A stretch of 64,000 bases of DNA, from positions 2,108,001-2,172,000 of the forward strand of contig NZ_JAPPRA010000001.1 in the NCBI RefSeq assembly GCF_026672375.1. Direction: 5' to 3'. Source of the DNA: Caulobacter sp. SL161. Its GTDB lineage: Bacteria > Pseudomonadota > Alphaproteobacteria > Caulobacterales > Caulobacteraceae. The notes under the pieces are model-generated. The model made no database searches and was not told where the DNA came from. It saw only the letters and a list, made by a program, of their open reading frames with translations. Shown here piece by piece: positions 8,335-16,431 of this stretch. The stretch's first letter is position 1. Every line of letters begins with the position of its first letter. A program made the translations under genes and the position numbers.

Positions 8335-8593
8335 GCGTCACCGTTTTTCCCCGTTTTTAGTCACCGCTTTGGTCGCTCAGCTATTCGAGAGCTTAGGCGA
8401 AAGGGTGGAAGCGCACGGTCGCCTCAACCCGCCGTGACCCACTGTAATCTCGCTGTAATCCGACTGTAATCCTCGCCGCATTGCCACCGGTTACCTCGCA
8501 TGCTTGGTTCACGAAAGACCGGCTCGAGGAAGACGAGGCTCATGAGCTGGCGCACGAACTTGGCTGTGGGCTCGTCAAGGAAACCTGTCGCCC
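8335..8593 (+). other. Intergenic stretch between RAYT repeats and TRAP operon
   Basis: No convincing gene. It contains a decayed repeat (TCACCG with T-runs, to about 8370), the PhoB-like box at 8442-8470 and an AAGGA ribosome site before dctP. Confidence 0.6.
8442..8470 (+). promoter_or_regulatory. Three-unit PhoB-like box upstream of the TRAP operon
   Basis: CTGTAAT occurs three times at 8442, 8453 and 8464, each exactly 11 bases apart. Direct seven-base repeats with four-base spacers are the architecture of Pho boxes (CTGTCAT-N4-CTGTCAT). The fifth base is A instead of C in all three. The nearest gene is dctP, 123 bases downstream. Confidence 0.5.
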
Positions 8594-9577
8594 ATGAGAC
8601 CTTCTCGCCGAGCGTTTATCACAACCGCCCTGGCGGCCCCGCTCGCGGCCTGTGTCCAGGAGATCGGTGAACGGCCGTTGCGCGGCGCAGACAGCCATCC
8701 TGCGGGCTATCCGACGGTCGAGGCCGTCAATCACTTCGGCGCCCTGATTTCGCAACGGACGAACGGGCGGCTCAGGCTTCAGAACTATGCCGGCGGCCAA
8801 CTGGGCGAGGAAAAGGACACGCTGGAGATCACCGTCTTCGGCGGGCTGGACATCAACCGGGTGAACTTGGCCCCGCTCAATCCGATTGAGCCGCTGACCC
8901 TCGTCCCGTCCTTGCCCTTCCTGTTCCAGTCGACCGACCACATGCGCCGGTCCCTCGATGGAGCACCCGGCCGGACGATCTTGAACAGCCTGGAGCGGCA
9001 CGGGCTGATCGGCCTGGCCTTCTACGATTCCGGCGAGCGCAGCTTCTACAACACCCGGGGGCCGATCCGGACCCCGGCCGACATGCGCGGTCTCAAGCTG
9101 CGGGTCCAGACGTCGAACCTGCCTATCGCCATGGTCCAGGCGCTCGGCGCCGGTCCGATCCCCATGTCGTATGGCGAGGTCTTTCAGGCCCTGGTCCAGG
9201 GGGTCATCGACGGGGCCGAGAACAACTGGCCCTCCTACCAGGACAGTCGCCATTTCGAGGTCGCGCGCTTCTACAGCGTGACTCGCCACGTCATGGCCCC
9301 GGAGGTGCTCGTGGCCTCGGCTCGAACCTGGGCCAAGCTGTCGCCGTCCGATCGCGAGATCATCCGGGACGCCGCCACCGAGAGCGTGCCCTTCATGCGC
9401 CGACTGTGGGAAGCCCGCGAGGCGAGCGCCCGGCAGGCGATGATCGACGCCGGCGTGGAGATCGTCGAGGATCTCGATCGTTCGGCCTTCGAGGCGGCCA
9501 TGGCGCCGGTCTGGGACCGGTTCATCACCTCGCCGGCGCAGACCGCGCTCGTCAACCAGATCCGGGGCATGGTGTGA
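8594..9577 (+). CDS. dctP: TRAP transporter substrate-binding protein (DctP family)
   Basis: 327-residue periplasmic binding protein. The N-terminus MRPSRRAFITTALAAPLAAC has a twin-arginine SRRAFIT motif and a lipobox LAAC, so Tat export as a lipoprotein is likely. DctP hallmarks follow: NYAGGQLGEEKDTLE, PFLFQSTDHMRR, the MRGLKLRVQTSNLP block with the substrate carboxylate-binding Arg, and EVFQALVQGVIDGAENNWPSY. The two membrane subunits follow with overlapping starts. TRAP systems import organic acids by sodium gradient; the ligand here is not evident. A PhoB-like triple box precedes it. Confidence 0.9.
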   Translation: MRPSRRAFITTALAAPLAACVQEIGERPLRGADSHPAGYPTVEAVNHFGALISQRTNGRLRLQNYAGGQLGEEKDTLEITVFGGLDINRVNLAPLNPIEPLTLVPSLPFLFQSTDHMRRSLDGAPGRTILNSLERHGLIGLAFYDSGERSFYNTRGPIRTPADMRGLKLRVQTSNLPIAMVQALGAGPIPMSYGEVFQALVQGVIDGAENNWPSYQDSRHFEVARFYSVTRHVMAPEVLVASARTWAKLSPSDREIIRDAATESVPFMRRLWEAREASARQAMIDAGVEIVEDLDRSAFEAAMAPVWDRFITSPAQTALVNQIRGMV

Positions 9578-10074
9578 TGCTGGACGCTCTTGCCTTCATC
9601 TCGCGCTGGATCAGCCGCGCGACCCTGGCGTTCGCGGCGATCGGATTGATCGTCATGACCGGGATCATCGGCTGGGCCGTCTTCGCCCGCTACAGTCTGG
9701 GCGACGCGCCGGCCTGGGCGGAGCAGGCGGCGCTGCTGTTGATGGTCTGGTTCGTCCTGCTGGCCGCTGCGGTCGGGGTGCGCGAACAGTTCCATCTCGG
9801 CATGAGCGCGGCCACCGACGCCATGCCCGCGTTTCTGCGGCGACTGTGCCGGGTCGTGAGCCTGCTGGCCATGGCCGCATTTGGCCTGGCCATGGGCGTC
9901 TGGGGCGGCGAACTGGTGGCGCGCACCTGGGCCTTCGACATTCCCACCCTGGGGGTGCCGCGCGGGGCCGCCTATCTGCCGCTGCCGATCGCGGGGTGGA
10001 TGACCGTCTTCTTCACGCTGGAACATCTGATTTGTGAGGCCCGGGGCCGGAAAGTCGAACCGCTATGGAACTGA
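9577..10074 (+). CDS. dctQ: TRAP transporter small permease (DctQ family)
   Basis: 165 residues with four predicted membrane helices (LAFAAIGLIVMTGIIGWAVFARY; AALLLMVWFVLLAAAVGVR; VVSLLAMAAFGLAMGVWGG; YLPLPIAGWMTVFFTLEHLI). The family block RYSLGDAPAWAEQAALLLMVWF and the GVREQFHLGM segment are typical. The ATG at 9577 overlaps the dctP stop (TGATG), and the end overlaps the dctM start by ten bases, so the three subunits are tightly coupled. Confidence 0.9.
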   Translation: MLDALAFISRWISRATLAFAAIGLIVMTGIIGWAVFARYSLGDAPAWAEQAALLLMVWFVLLAAAVGVREQFHLGMSAATDAMPAFLRRLCRVVSLLAMAAFGLAMGVWGGELVARTWAFDIPTLGVPRGAAYLPLPIAGWMTVFFTLEHLICEARGRKVEPLWN

Positions 10075-11345
10075 CCCTTCTGCTCGGGCTGCTGGCCCTT
10101 CTGCTGATCATCGGCGTACCCGTGGCCTTCGCCCTCGGCCTGGCGTCGCTTGTGACCTTCATCTTTATGGACATCGCACCGGTCGTCGCCTTCCAGCGGA
10201 TCGCCACCGGCGTGAACGTCTTCTCCCTGATGGCCATTCCATTCTTCATCTTCGCCGGGGACCTGATGCAGCAGGCGGGGATCGCCGAACGGCTGGTCCG
10301 GGTCGCCGACGCCGCCATGGGCCGGGTTCGCGGCGGGCTGGGCGTCGTCGATGTGGGCGCGTCGATGATGTTCGGCGGTGTGTCGGGATCGGCCGTCGCC
10401 TCGGTCTCGGCCCTCGGTTCTACCCTCATCCCGCTGATGAAGGAGAAGGGCTATGGCGCCGACTATGCGGTGAACGTCACCTCCACCTCGGCGATCCTCG
10501 GCATCCTGATCCCGCCGTCGCACAACATGATCATCTATGCGGCGGCGGCCGGCGTGTCGGTCTCTGTCGCAGACCTGTTCCTGGCCGGCGTCCTGCCCGG
10601 CATCCTGACCGGCATCCTGCTGGCCGCCGCAGCCTGGATCATCGCCGTGCGCCGGGGCTATCCCAAAGGCGAGTTTCCGGGCTGGCCGGCCTTCGCCGCC
10701 GCCTTCGCGTCGGCCCTGCCGGGCCTGCTGACGGCGGTGATCATCTTCGGGGGCGTGTTGGGCGGGGTCTTCACCCCGACCGAAAGCTCGGCCGTGGCGG
10801 TGATCTACACCCTGGTGATCGCCGTGATCGTCTATCGGACGCTGGGCTTCAGAGCCTTCACGACGGCCGCCCAGAACGCAGTCAAGACCACCGCCATGGT
10901 GATGCTGATCATCGGCTCGGCGGCCGCCTTCGGTTGGCTGCTGGCGCTTCTGGAAGCTCCGGAGCAGCTGGCCACGCTGCTGCAGACCCTGACCGATAAC
11001 CCGATCCTGATCCTGCTGCTGATCAACCTGATCCTGCTGATCCTCGGAACCTTCATGGACATGGCGCCGCTGATCGTCATCACCAGCCCGATCTTCCTTC
11101 CGGTCGCCATGGCGACGGGTATGGACCCGGTTCAGTTCGGCATCATGATGATGCTGAACCTCGGGATCGGTCTGGTCACCCCGCCCGTGGGTTCGGTGCT
11201 GTTCGTGGGATGCGCGGTCGGCAAGATCAAGGTCGAGGAGGCGGTCCGCACCATCTGGCCCTTCTACCTGGCCCTGTTCGCGGCCCTGATGGCCATCACC
11301 TTCGTTCCGGCCCTGACCCTGACCCTGCCGGGCCTGGCCGGTTAA
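10065..11345 (+). CDS. dctM: TRAP transporter large permease (DctM family)
   Basis: 426-residue multi-helix ion-coupled transport subunit. Family signatures: VPVAFALGLASL near the start, AIPFFIFAGDLM, GGVSGSAVASVSALGSTLIPLM in the first scoop region, LGILIPPSHNMIIYAAA, GGVFTPTESSAVAVIYTL and the second half FMDMAPLIVITSPIFLPVA with NLGIGLVTPPVGSVLFVG. Length and order are standard. It begins inside the last codons of dctQ. A convergent regulator gene ends 80 bases downstream. Confidence 0.92.
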   Translation: MELTLLLGLLALLLIIGVPVAFALGLASLVTFIFMDIAPVVAFQRIATGVNVFSLMAIPFFIFAGDLMQQAGIAERLVRVADAAMGRVRGGLGVVDVGASMMFGGVSGSAVASVSALGSTLIPLMKEKGYGADYAVNVTSTSAILGILIPPSHNMIIYAAAAGVSVSVADLFLAGVLPGILTGILLAAAAWIIAVRRGYPKGEFPGWPAFAAAFASALPGLLTAVIIFGGVLGGVFTPTESSAVAVIYTLVIAVIVYRTLGFRAFTTAAQNAVKTTAMVMLIIGSAAAFGWLLALLEAPEQLATLLQTLTDNPILILLLINLILLILGTFMDMAPLIVITSPIFLPVAMATGMDPVQFGIMMMLNLGIGLVTPPVGSVLFVGCAVGKIKVEEAVRTIWPFYLALFAALMAITFVPALTLTLPGLAG

Positions 11346-11425
11346 TCCGCCGGTTGCTGACCGAGGACCGCACCGTCGAGCGTACAGATGAGACTCGGTG
11401 GCGCTTGAACAGCGTGCTCCGCTGA

Positions 11426-12406
11426 TCAATCCCGCAACAGCGGCAGCGACAGCCCCGTCGCCTGCCGCGTCGCCAGCATCTCGCGGCGGAAGCGGAACAG
11501 CTCGGCCGGGCGGCCGCCGGTTTCGGCGTCGAGGCGGCCCAGGCCCTCGACCAGTTCCTCGCGTTCGACCACGCGGCGGAAATTCTGCTTGTGCAGCGGC
11601 ACGCCCGCGATGGCCTCGACCGTGCGCTGTAGGGTCGAGAGGGTGAACTCCTCAGGGGTGAGTTCAAACACCACCGGGCGGTACTTGATCTTGCCGCGCA
11701 GCCGCGAGAGGCCGGTGGCGAGAATGCGCCGGTGATCCGAGATCATCGGCTCGCCCAGGGCGGCGGACAGGGCGGCTGGTTCGGCGGGGTCCTGGCCGTC
11801 GGCGCGGGCGCGATCGCGGGCCGCTTCGGGCGCCAGGCCCGCTTCGTAGAGCAGCTCATAGCGCTCCAGAACCCGTTCCTCGTTCCAGGGTGCGCCGTCC
11901 AGGGCGAAGGCCAGGCGCGCGCGCGACCACTTGGCAGCATCGTCGGCCGCCCAACGCTTGAGAGCGGGGGCGATGGCGTCGTCGAGCAGGGCGGGGCGGC
12001 CGGCGCGCCAGTCCTCCCAGGGGAAGAACCGGGTCCACGGGGCCCAGGCCGTGTCGGGGGCGTCGGTATCGACCGCCTTGGGCGTCAGGCCCAGATAGCC
12101 GACCGAGACGACGCGCGCCGCGCCGGCCCCGACCTCGGCGCGGGGCGCGTCACGGCCCTTGTCGCCGAAGGTGTAGAGTTGCTCGACATAGCCCAGCTGG
12201 AAGCGGGTCTGCTGAGTGACGAAGGCCCGCAGGCCCAGTTCGAAGGTGCGGTGCGCCTCTGGATCGAACGGGCCGAACGGCAGACCCGACAGCGGCGAGG
12301 CGATGTCAGTGACGGCGTCGTGCGGTCGCACGGTCAGGACAACGGCTTCGCCGTCGCGGATCGCGACGACCACCGCCGACAGACCGATGACGACCGCCGT
12401 GTTCAT
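11426..12406 (-). CDS. NrtR/NadQ-like NAD metabolism regulator with degenerate Nudix domain
   Basis: 326 residues from the ATG at 12406 with AGGA six bases upstream. The N-terminal part resembles a Nudix domain (LSAVVVAIRDGEAVVLTVRP ... YVEQLYTFGDKGRD), but the catalytic box glutamates are missing where REXXEEXG would stand, so hydrolysis is unlikely. The C-terminus is a winged helix (KIKYRPVVFELTPEEFTL, LHKQNFRRVVE, GRPAELFRFRREML), like NrtR. The long extra segment in the middle fits the alphaproteobacterial NadQ type (COG4111), which controls NAD biosynthesis genes. The DNA targets are not in this window. It follows the HD gene by ten bases. Confidence 0.65.
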   Translation of the reverse strand: MNTAVVIGLSAVVVAIRDGEAVVLTVRPHDAVTDIASPLSGLPFGPFDPEAHRTFELGLRAFVTQQTRFQLGYVEQLYTFGDKGRDAPRAEVGAGAARVVSVGYLGLTPKAVDTDAPDTAWAPWTRFFPWEDWRAGRPALLDDAIAPALKRWAADDAAKWSRARLAFALDGAPWNEERVLERYELLYEAGLAPEAARDRARADGQDPAEPAALSAALGEPMISDHRRILATGLSRLRGKIKYRPVVFELTPEEFTLSTLQRTVEAIAGVPLHKQNFRRVVEREELVEGLGRLDAETGGRPAELFRFRREMLATRQATGLSLPLLRD

Positions 12407-12416
12407 CGCGTCCTGC

Positions 12417-13100
12417 TCATTCGGTTTCGAACGCCTCGCCCGGCGCAGATTCATAGCCCGCCGCCCGTGACAAAACGTGGAAGCGTTTCACATAGCGCGC
12501 CTGGGCCTCAAACGGCGCTAGGGGCGTGATCCGCAGCTCGTAGCCCGCCGGCGGCGCGCCGAAGATCGCCAGGGACTCAGCGTGCTCGAAGCCGGCCAGC
12601 TGGGTCGCCTCGAAGAAGGCGCAGGCGCGGTCGGCCTGCTTGATCAGCTTCTTGATCGGGGCGGGGGTCTTCACCGGCAGGCCAAAGCGGATGTGGATCG
12701 CGTCTTCCAGCCGGGTCTCGAAATCCTTGTAGCTGACGCCCAGCGCCGCCTTGAACGGGCTTATCATGTCGCCGATCACATATTCGCTGGCGTCGTGCAG
12801 CAGAGCGGCCAGGCGCCAGCGCGGCTCCAGGTCGGGCTTGATGTGCGCGGCGATCTCTTCGACCACCAGGCTGTGCTGGGCGACCGAGAAGCCGTGATCG
12901 CCCACGGTCTGCCCATTCCAGCGCGCGACGCGCGCCAGACCATGGGCGATGTCCTCGATCTCGATGTCCATCGGCGACGGGTCGAGCAGGTCGAGCCGTC
13001 GTCCGGAGAGCATCCTTTGCCATGCGCGGGGCGGTCCGCCCCGATGCAGCCCTTTGGCCACGCGTTCGTTCCTCACGATGAAGTCGGTTGACTGGCGCAT
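12417..13100 (-). CDS. HD-domain phosphohydrolase (YfbR-like 5'-nucleotidase family)
   Basis: 227 residues from the ATG at 13100 (MRQSTDFIVRNE); earlier in-frame codons run into the divergent promoter region. Metal ligands of the HD fold are visible: VAQHSLVVEEIA, then AALLHDASEYVIGDMISP, and a later KQADRACAFFEATQL. The layout matches YfbR-type deoxynucleotide monophosphatases. The substrate is inferred. It is co-directional with, and ten bases from, the NadQ-like regulator, so a link to nucleotide or NAD turnover is plausible. It is divergent from the universal stress gene. Confidence 0.75.
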   Translation of the reverse strand: MRQSTDFIVRNERVAKGLHRGGPPRAWQRMLSGRRLDLLDPSPMDIEIEDIAHGLARVARWNGQTVGDHGFSVAQHSLVVEEIAAHIKPDLEPRWRLAALLHDASEYVIGDMISPFKAALGVSYKDFETRLEDAIHIRFGLPVKTPAPIKKLIKQADRACAFFEATQLAGFEHAESLAIFGAPPAGYELRITPLAPFEAQARYVKRFHVLSRAAGYESAPGEAFETE

Positions 13101-13103
13101 CGG

Positions 13104-13117
13104 TTGAGAAAGATCAA
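13104..13117 (+). promoter_or_regulatory. FixK/FNR-type box before the universal stress gene
   Basis: TTGAGAAAGATCAA matches TTGA-N6-TCAA, the core of FNR/FixK half-sites (TTGAT-N4-ATCAA) with one change. It lies 51 bases before the stress-protein ATG and between two divergent genes. Confidence 0.45.
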
Positions 13118-13167
13118 TGTGGGCGTCGCCGTCATCTGTGGAAATGCCCTCGAAAGGGAGTTCGATC

Positions 13168-13980
13168 ATGAGTTGGGCGAGAATTATGGTTCCGCTGGCC
13201 GGAACCCCGAACGACCAAGGTGTTTTGACCTCCGCCGCAACCTTGGCGGCCACCTTCAACGCAGAACTGGCTTGCGTCCATGCTCCCGCCGACATGGCTG
13301 ATCTGATGCCGTGGATGGGCGAGGGCTTCATGGGGGGGGTGCAGGTCACCGCCCTGGAGAGCCTTAAGGAGGCCGCGCAGGAAGGCGCCAAGACCGTCGG
13401 CAAGATGGCCGCCGATCTCGGCTATGGCCGAACCCGCGTCATCAGCCTGGACTCGCCCGTTTGGGCGGGCCTGGCGATGGAGGGCCGGCTGTCCGACGTC
13501 ATCGTGTTCGACGACGCCGCCGCGCGCGGGAAGGGGCCTCTAGCCGAGTCCTTCCAGCAGCTGGTCGCCGACGAGCAGCGCCCCATCCTGGTCGCGCGTC
13601 CCGGCTTTAGGACCGATGGCGTCGCCCTGATCGCCTGGGATGGCGGCAAGGAGGCAAGTCGGGCGGTGCGGACGGCCTTGCCTTTGTTGGAAAAGGCCGG
13701 CGCTGTCGTCGTGGCCGGGGCCCCGGCGGCGTCGTCGCGCGCCTTTGAGCTGGATCGCCTTGTCGAATTCCTCGCCGCGCGCGGGGTCAAGGCCAGCGTG
13801 CGAGCGCTGGACGGAAGCGGTGACGCCGGCTCGCTTCTGCTGGGCGCGGCCAAGGATGTGAACGCGAACCTCCTGGTCGCCGGCGCGTTTGGTCACCCGC
13901 GACTGCAGGAGTTCATCTTCGGGGGCACGACCAGAACCTTGCTCAACAGCGACGGTCCGTCCCTGTTCCTGTCGCACTAG
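13168..13980 (+). CDS. Universal stress protein, two-domain
   Basis: 270 residues, about twice a single UspA domain. The ATG at 13168 (MSWARIMVPLAGT) is preceded by GAAAGGGAG, which fixes the start. The first half opens like UspA (RIMVPLAGTPNDQGVLTSAATLAATFNAELACVHA). The second holds ILVARPGFRTDGVALIAWDG and a C-terminal GAFGHPRLQEFIFGGTTRTLL, matching the ATP-binding G-X2-G-X9-G(S/T) region. The role is stress survival signalling; in Caulobacter several such genes are low-oxygen induced through FixLJ-FixK, and the box at 13104 fits that. Confidence 0.85.
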   Translation: MSWARIMVPLAGTPNDQGVLTSAATLAATFNAELACVHAPADMADLMPWMGEGFMGGVQVTALESLKEAAQEGAKTVGKMAADLGYGRTRVISLDSPVWAGLAMEGRLSDVIVFDDAAARGKGPLAESFQQLVADEQRPILVARPGFRTDGVALIAWDGGKEASRAVRTALPLLEKAGAVVVAGAPAASSRAFELDRLVEFLAARGVKASVRALDGSGDAGSLLLGAAKDVNANLLVAGAFGHPRLQEFIFGGTTRTLLNSDGPSLFLSH

Positions 13981-14011
13981 GCTGCTGAAATCATAAAAGA
14001 AAGGGAGGCTT

Positions 14012-14386
14012 ATGTCTCTTTCCCGGATCGTCATGCGCCTGGCGCGCAATCCCGGCACCGAGTTCGCCGGCGGCGACGACCATCGTGGCTACGCCCTGAC
14101 CGCGCCGCTCACCGAGGACGGCCATATCGACGAGGGCGCTTACGCCAAGCTCAAGGCGTCCTGCAGCGTCCGCCGGTTTGCGCCCGACGAGGAAGCGGTC
14201 GATGGTCGCCTGAACAAGCGCGGCCAGCGCTGGTTCTTCGACTATGACGCGGCCGACGAGGCGGACGACGAGCCGCTGCATCGCTTGGGCGAGCACCGGT
14301 TCGCGCTCGGCGAATATGTCACCGTCACGGACGAGGACGGACGTCCGCTGACCTACAAGGTGATGGAAGTCACGCCGCTACAGTAG
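14012..14386 (+). CDS. Conserved hypothetical protein (124 aa)
   Basis: Not recognised by function. The ATG at 14012 has an excellent AAAGGGAGG eight bases upstream. It is a soluble acidic protein with no signal peptide: an N-terminal basic helix (MSLSRIVMRLARNPG), then a beta-rich region (HRGYALTAPLTEDGHID; RRFAPDEEAVDGRLNKRG; WFFDYD) and a C-terminal GEYVTVTDEDGRPLTYKVMEVTP. The gene starts 31 bases after the universal stress gene on the same strand, and the two may share the FixK-like control. Confidence 0.65.
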   Translation: MSLSRIVMRLARNPGTEFAGGDDHRGYALTAPLTEDGHIDEGAYAKLKASCSVRRFAPDEEAVDGRLNKRGQRWFFDYDAADEADDEPLHRLGEHRFALGEYVTVTDEDGRPLTYKVMEVTPLQ

Positions 14387-14403
14387 GCGTGGAGAACCCT
14401 CGT

Positions 14404-14478
14404 CCTTCGACAAGCTCAGGATTAGGATTTCGTGTGAACCGGGGCTGACAGCCGCCCTCACCCTGAGCTTGTCGAAGG
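14404..14478. repeat. Palindromic intergenic repeat (REP-like)
   Basis: CCTTCGACAAGCTCAGG at 14404-14420 and its exact inverse CCTGAGCTTGTCGAAGG at 14462-14478 form a 17-base stem around a 41-base loop. This motif is a widespread intergenic repeat in alphaproteobacteria. It sits between two convergent genes and may also act as a terminator. Confidence 0.75.
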
Positions 14479-14539
14479 GCGAGGGTGGGGCGCTCGGCGC
14501 AGCGCGCCTCTGGCGGCGAACCGGGCCCTTGGCGCCGGC

Positions 14540-15355
14540 TCAGCCGCCGACGTTGTGGCGGACGAGCGCCTTCATGTCCTTGAACAGGTCATGGTCGTCG
14601 GTGTTGCGGTTCTTGGCCTTGACGACCGCGACGGCCAGGGGGCCGCCCTTGGGGCCGCGGGCCTCATAGCCCGCCACGCGGTAGCCGTTCGGCGCCTTGT
14701 CATTGGCCAGGATCAGCGTCGAGCGCACGGCGTCGCCGCCCTTCAGGGCGCGGATCTCGGCCCCATTGTCGTTGGCCTTGATGGTGACGTCGCCCTCTTG
14801 GGCGTCCTGGGCGTTGACATTGACCGAGGCCTGACCGCCGTCAGTCTTGATGTTGACGTTCTTGTTGACTTTCACCTCGGCGGTCTCGCCATCACTGTTG
14901 ATCGTCAGGTGGCCGATGCGGATGTCGGCGGTGTCGCCATGGGCGTCGATGTGCACGCCCGGCAGATGGATGCTGGTCTTGTTCTTGCCGTCCTTGCCGT
15001 CCTGGGCTTCGGGAGGCTTGGCTGGCGCTGCAGGAGTCGGAATCACGCCCTTCAGTTCAGCCTCGATCGGAGCCAGGGCGGCCTCTGCGTCGCCGCCGTT
15101 CAGGCGAACAAGGCGCAGATCGACCGTTCCCTCACTCGAGGTGTACGAACACGACAGTCCGTCAGCGGCGGCGCTAATCCGAGTGAGCCCGCCCTGGCGC
15201 TCGGGACAATCCAGGCGCTCAATGGCGCGGATGGCGTCCCGACCCAGGTGGGGCTCAGCGCGGTGATCCTTGTCGGACGCCGCAGGCTGACAAGCGCTCA
15301 AGGCTGCGCCCACGCCGATCAGCAGCGTCGCAAACCGCCAGTTCGAATGACGCAT
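14540..15355 (-). CDS. Putative lipoprotein, function unknown
   Basis: 271 residues. The signal peptide MRHSNWRFATLLIGVGAALSAC ends in a lipobox LSAC. The N-terminal third contains two cysteines that could pair (RLDCPERQ and GLSCSYTS). After a Pro/Ala/Lys linker (about residues 105-130) comes a repetitive beta-rich region with short Asp/Gly/Val/Asn strands (HLPGVHIDAHGDTADIRIG, TINSDGETAEVKVNK, VNIKTDGGQASVNV), like an adhesin-type or auto-transporter passenger beta-helix. The end is LFKDMKALVRHNVGG. Not recognised; probably an exported envelope protein. It is transcribed alone, downstream of the MoxR gene. Confidence 0.65.
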   Translation of the reverse strand: MRHSNWRFATLLIGVGAALSACQPAASDKDHRAEPHLGRDAIRAIERLDCPERQGGLTRISAAADGLSCSYTSSEGTVDLRLVRLNGGDAEAALAPIEAELKGVIPTPAAPAKPPEAQDGKDGKNKTSIHLPGVHIDAHGDTADIRIGHLTINSDGETAEVKVNKNVNIKTDGGQASVNVNAQDAQEGDVTIKANDNGAEIRALKGGDAVRSTLILANDKAPNGYRVAGYEARGPKGGPLAVAVVKAKNRNTDDHDLFKDMKALVRHNVGG

Positions 15356-15453
15356 GGTGTTTCCTCGGCCGTCCCCTGATGAGCGGGAAGGTGGCCGCGC
15401 GTCTGGCGCGCGTCCAGTGAAATCCCGGTAACGGCCGTTTCGCTGCGGACGCC

Positions 15454-16323
15454 TTACTGGCCCGGACGAGCGCCCGAGCCTTCGCGGCGGGCGAGGAACG
15501 CCAGACGTTCGAACAGATGGACGTCCTGCTCGTTTTTCAGCAGCGCGCCATGGAGCGGCGGGATCAGCTTGGTCGGATCCTTCTCGCGCAGGACCTGATC
15601 GTCGATGTCCTCGACCAGCAGCAGCTTCAGCCAGTCCAGCAACTCAGACGTCGAGGGCTTCTTCTTCAAGCCTGGCACCTTGCGCATGTCGTAGAAGATG
15701 CGCAGCGCCTCGGCGACCAGCTTCTGCTTGATGCCCGGGAAGTGGACATCGACGATGGCCTGCATCGTCTCGGCTTCCGGGAAGCGGATATAGTGGAAGA
15801 AGCAGCGGCGCAGGAACGCGTCCGGCAGTTCCTTCTCGTTGTTCGAGGTGATGATCATCACCGGCCGCACCTTGGCCTTGATGGTCTCGCCCGTCTCGTA
15901 GACGAAGAACTCCATGCGATCGAGCTCCTGCAGGAGGTCGTTCGGGAATTCGATATCGGCCTTGTCGATCTCGTCGATCAGCAGCACCGGGCGGACCTCG
16001 CTCTCGAAGGCCTCCCAGAGCTTGCCCTTCTTGATGTAGTTCTTGACGTCCTTGACGCGCTCGTCGCCTAACTGGCTGTCGCGCAGACGGGTGACGGCGT
16101 CGTATTCGTAGAGGCCCTGCTGGGCCTTGGTCGTCGACTTGATGTGCCAGGTGATCAGCGGCGCGCCCATCGCCTTGGCGACCTCATAGGCCAGCACGGT
16201 CTTGCCCGTACCGGGCTCACCCTTGATCAGAAGCGGACGCTCAAGCGCCACGGCCGCGTTGACCGCGACCTTCAGGTCGTCGGTGGCCACATAGTCGGAA
16301 GTACCTTCGAAGCGCTGGCTCAT
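15454..16323 (-). CDS. MoxR-family AAA+ ATPase
   Basis: 289-residue AAA+ protein. Walker A GEPGTGKTVLA is near residue 38, Walker B VLLIDEIDKAD near 116, sensor 1 TSNNEKELPDAFLRRC near 160, and the MoxR arginine finger region follows. MoxR proteins act as chaperones that insert cofactors or metals, usually with a von Willebrand A protein encoded next door; no such partner is seen immediately downstream here, where the unrelated lipoprotein gene lies. The start is the ATG at 16323. Confidence 0.85.
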   Translation of the reverse strand: MSQRFEGTSDYVATDDLKVAVNAAVALERPLLIKGEPGTGKTVLAYEVAKAMGAPLITWHIKSTTKAQQGLYEYDAVTRLRDSQLGDERVKDVKNYIKKGKLWEAFESEVRPVLLIDEIDKADIEFPNDLLQELDRMEFFVYETGETIKAKVRPVMIITSNNEKELPDAFLRRCFFHYIRFPEAETMQAIVDVHFPGIKQKLVAEALRIFYDMRKVPGLKKKPSTSELLDWLKLLLVEDIDDQVLREKDPTKLIPPLHGALLKNEQDVHLFERLAFLARREGSGARPGQ

Positions 16324-16431
16324 GCCTATCTCCGCCGGAATCGGATCCGGTTCGAACAGTTGTTCAAATTTAGCGGATCAAACTACCGGCGCTCGCGCGC
16401 TTGGCAAGGGTGTCGATAGGGAAGGTGGTGC

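Noticed and set aside
13170..13190. Twenty of 21 bases match the RAYT upstream region at 7500-7520 (GAGTTGGGCGAGAATTA core)
   Set aside because: In the universal stress gene these bases encode the conserved start MSWARIMVP with a good ribosome site. One such pair can arise by chance in a window of this size and composition.
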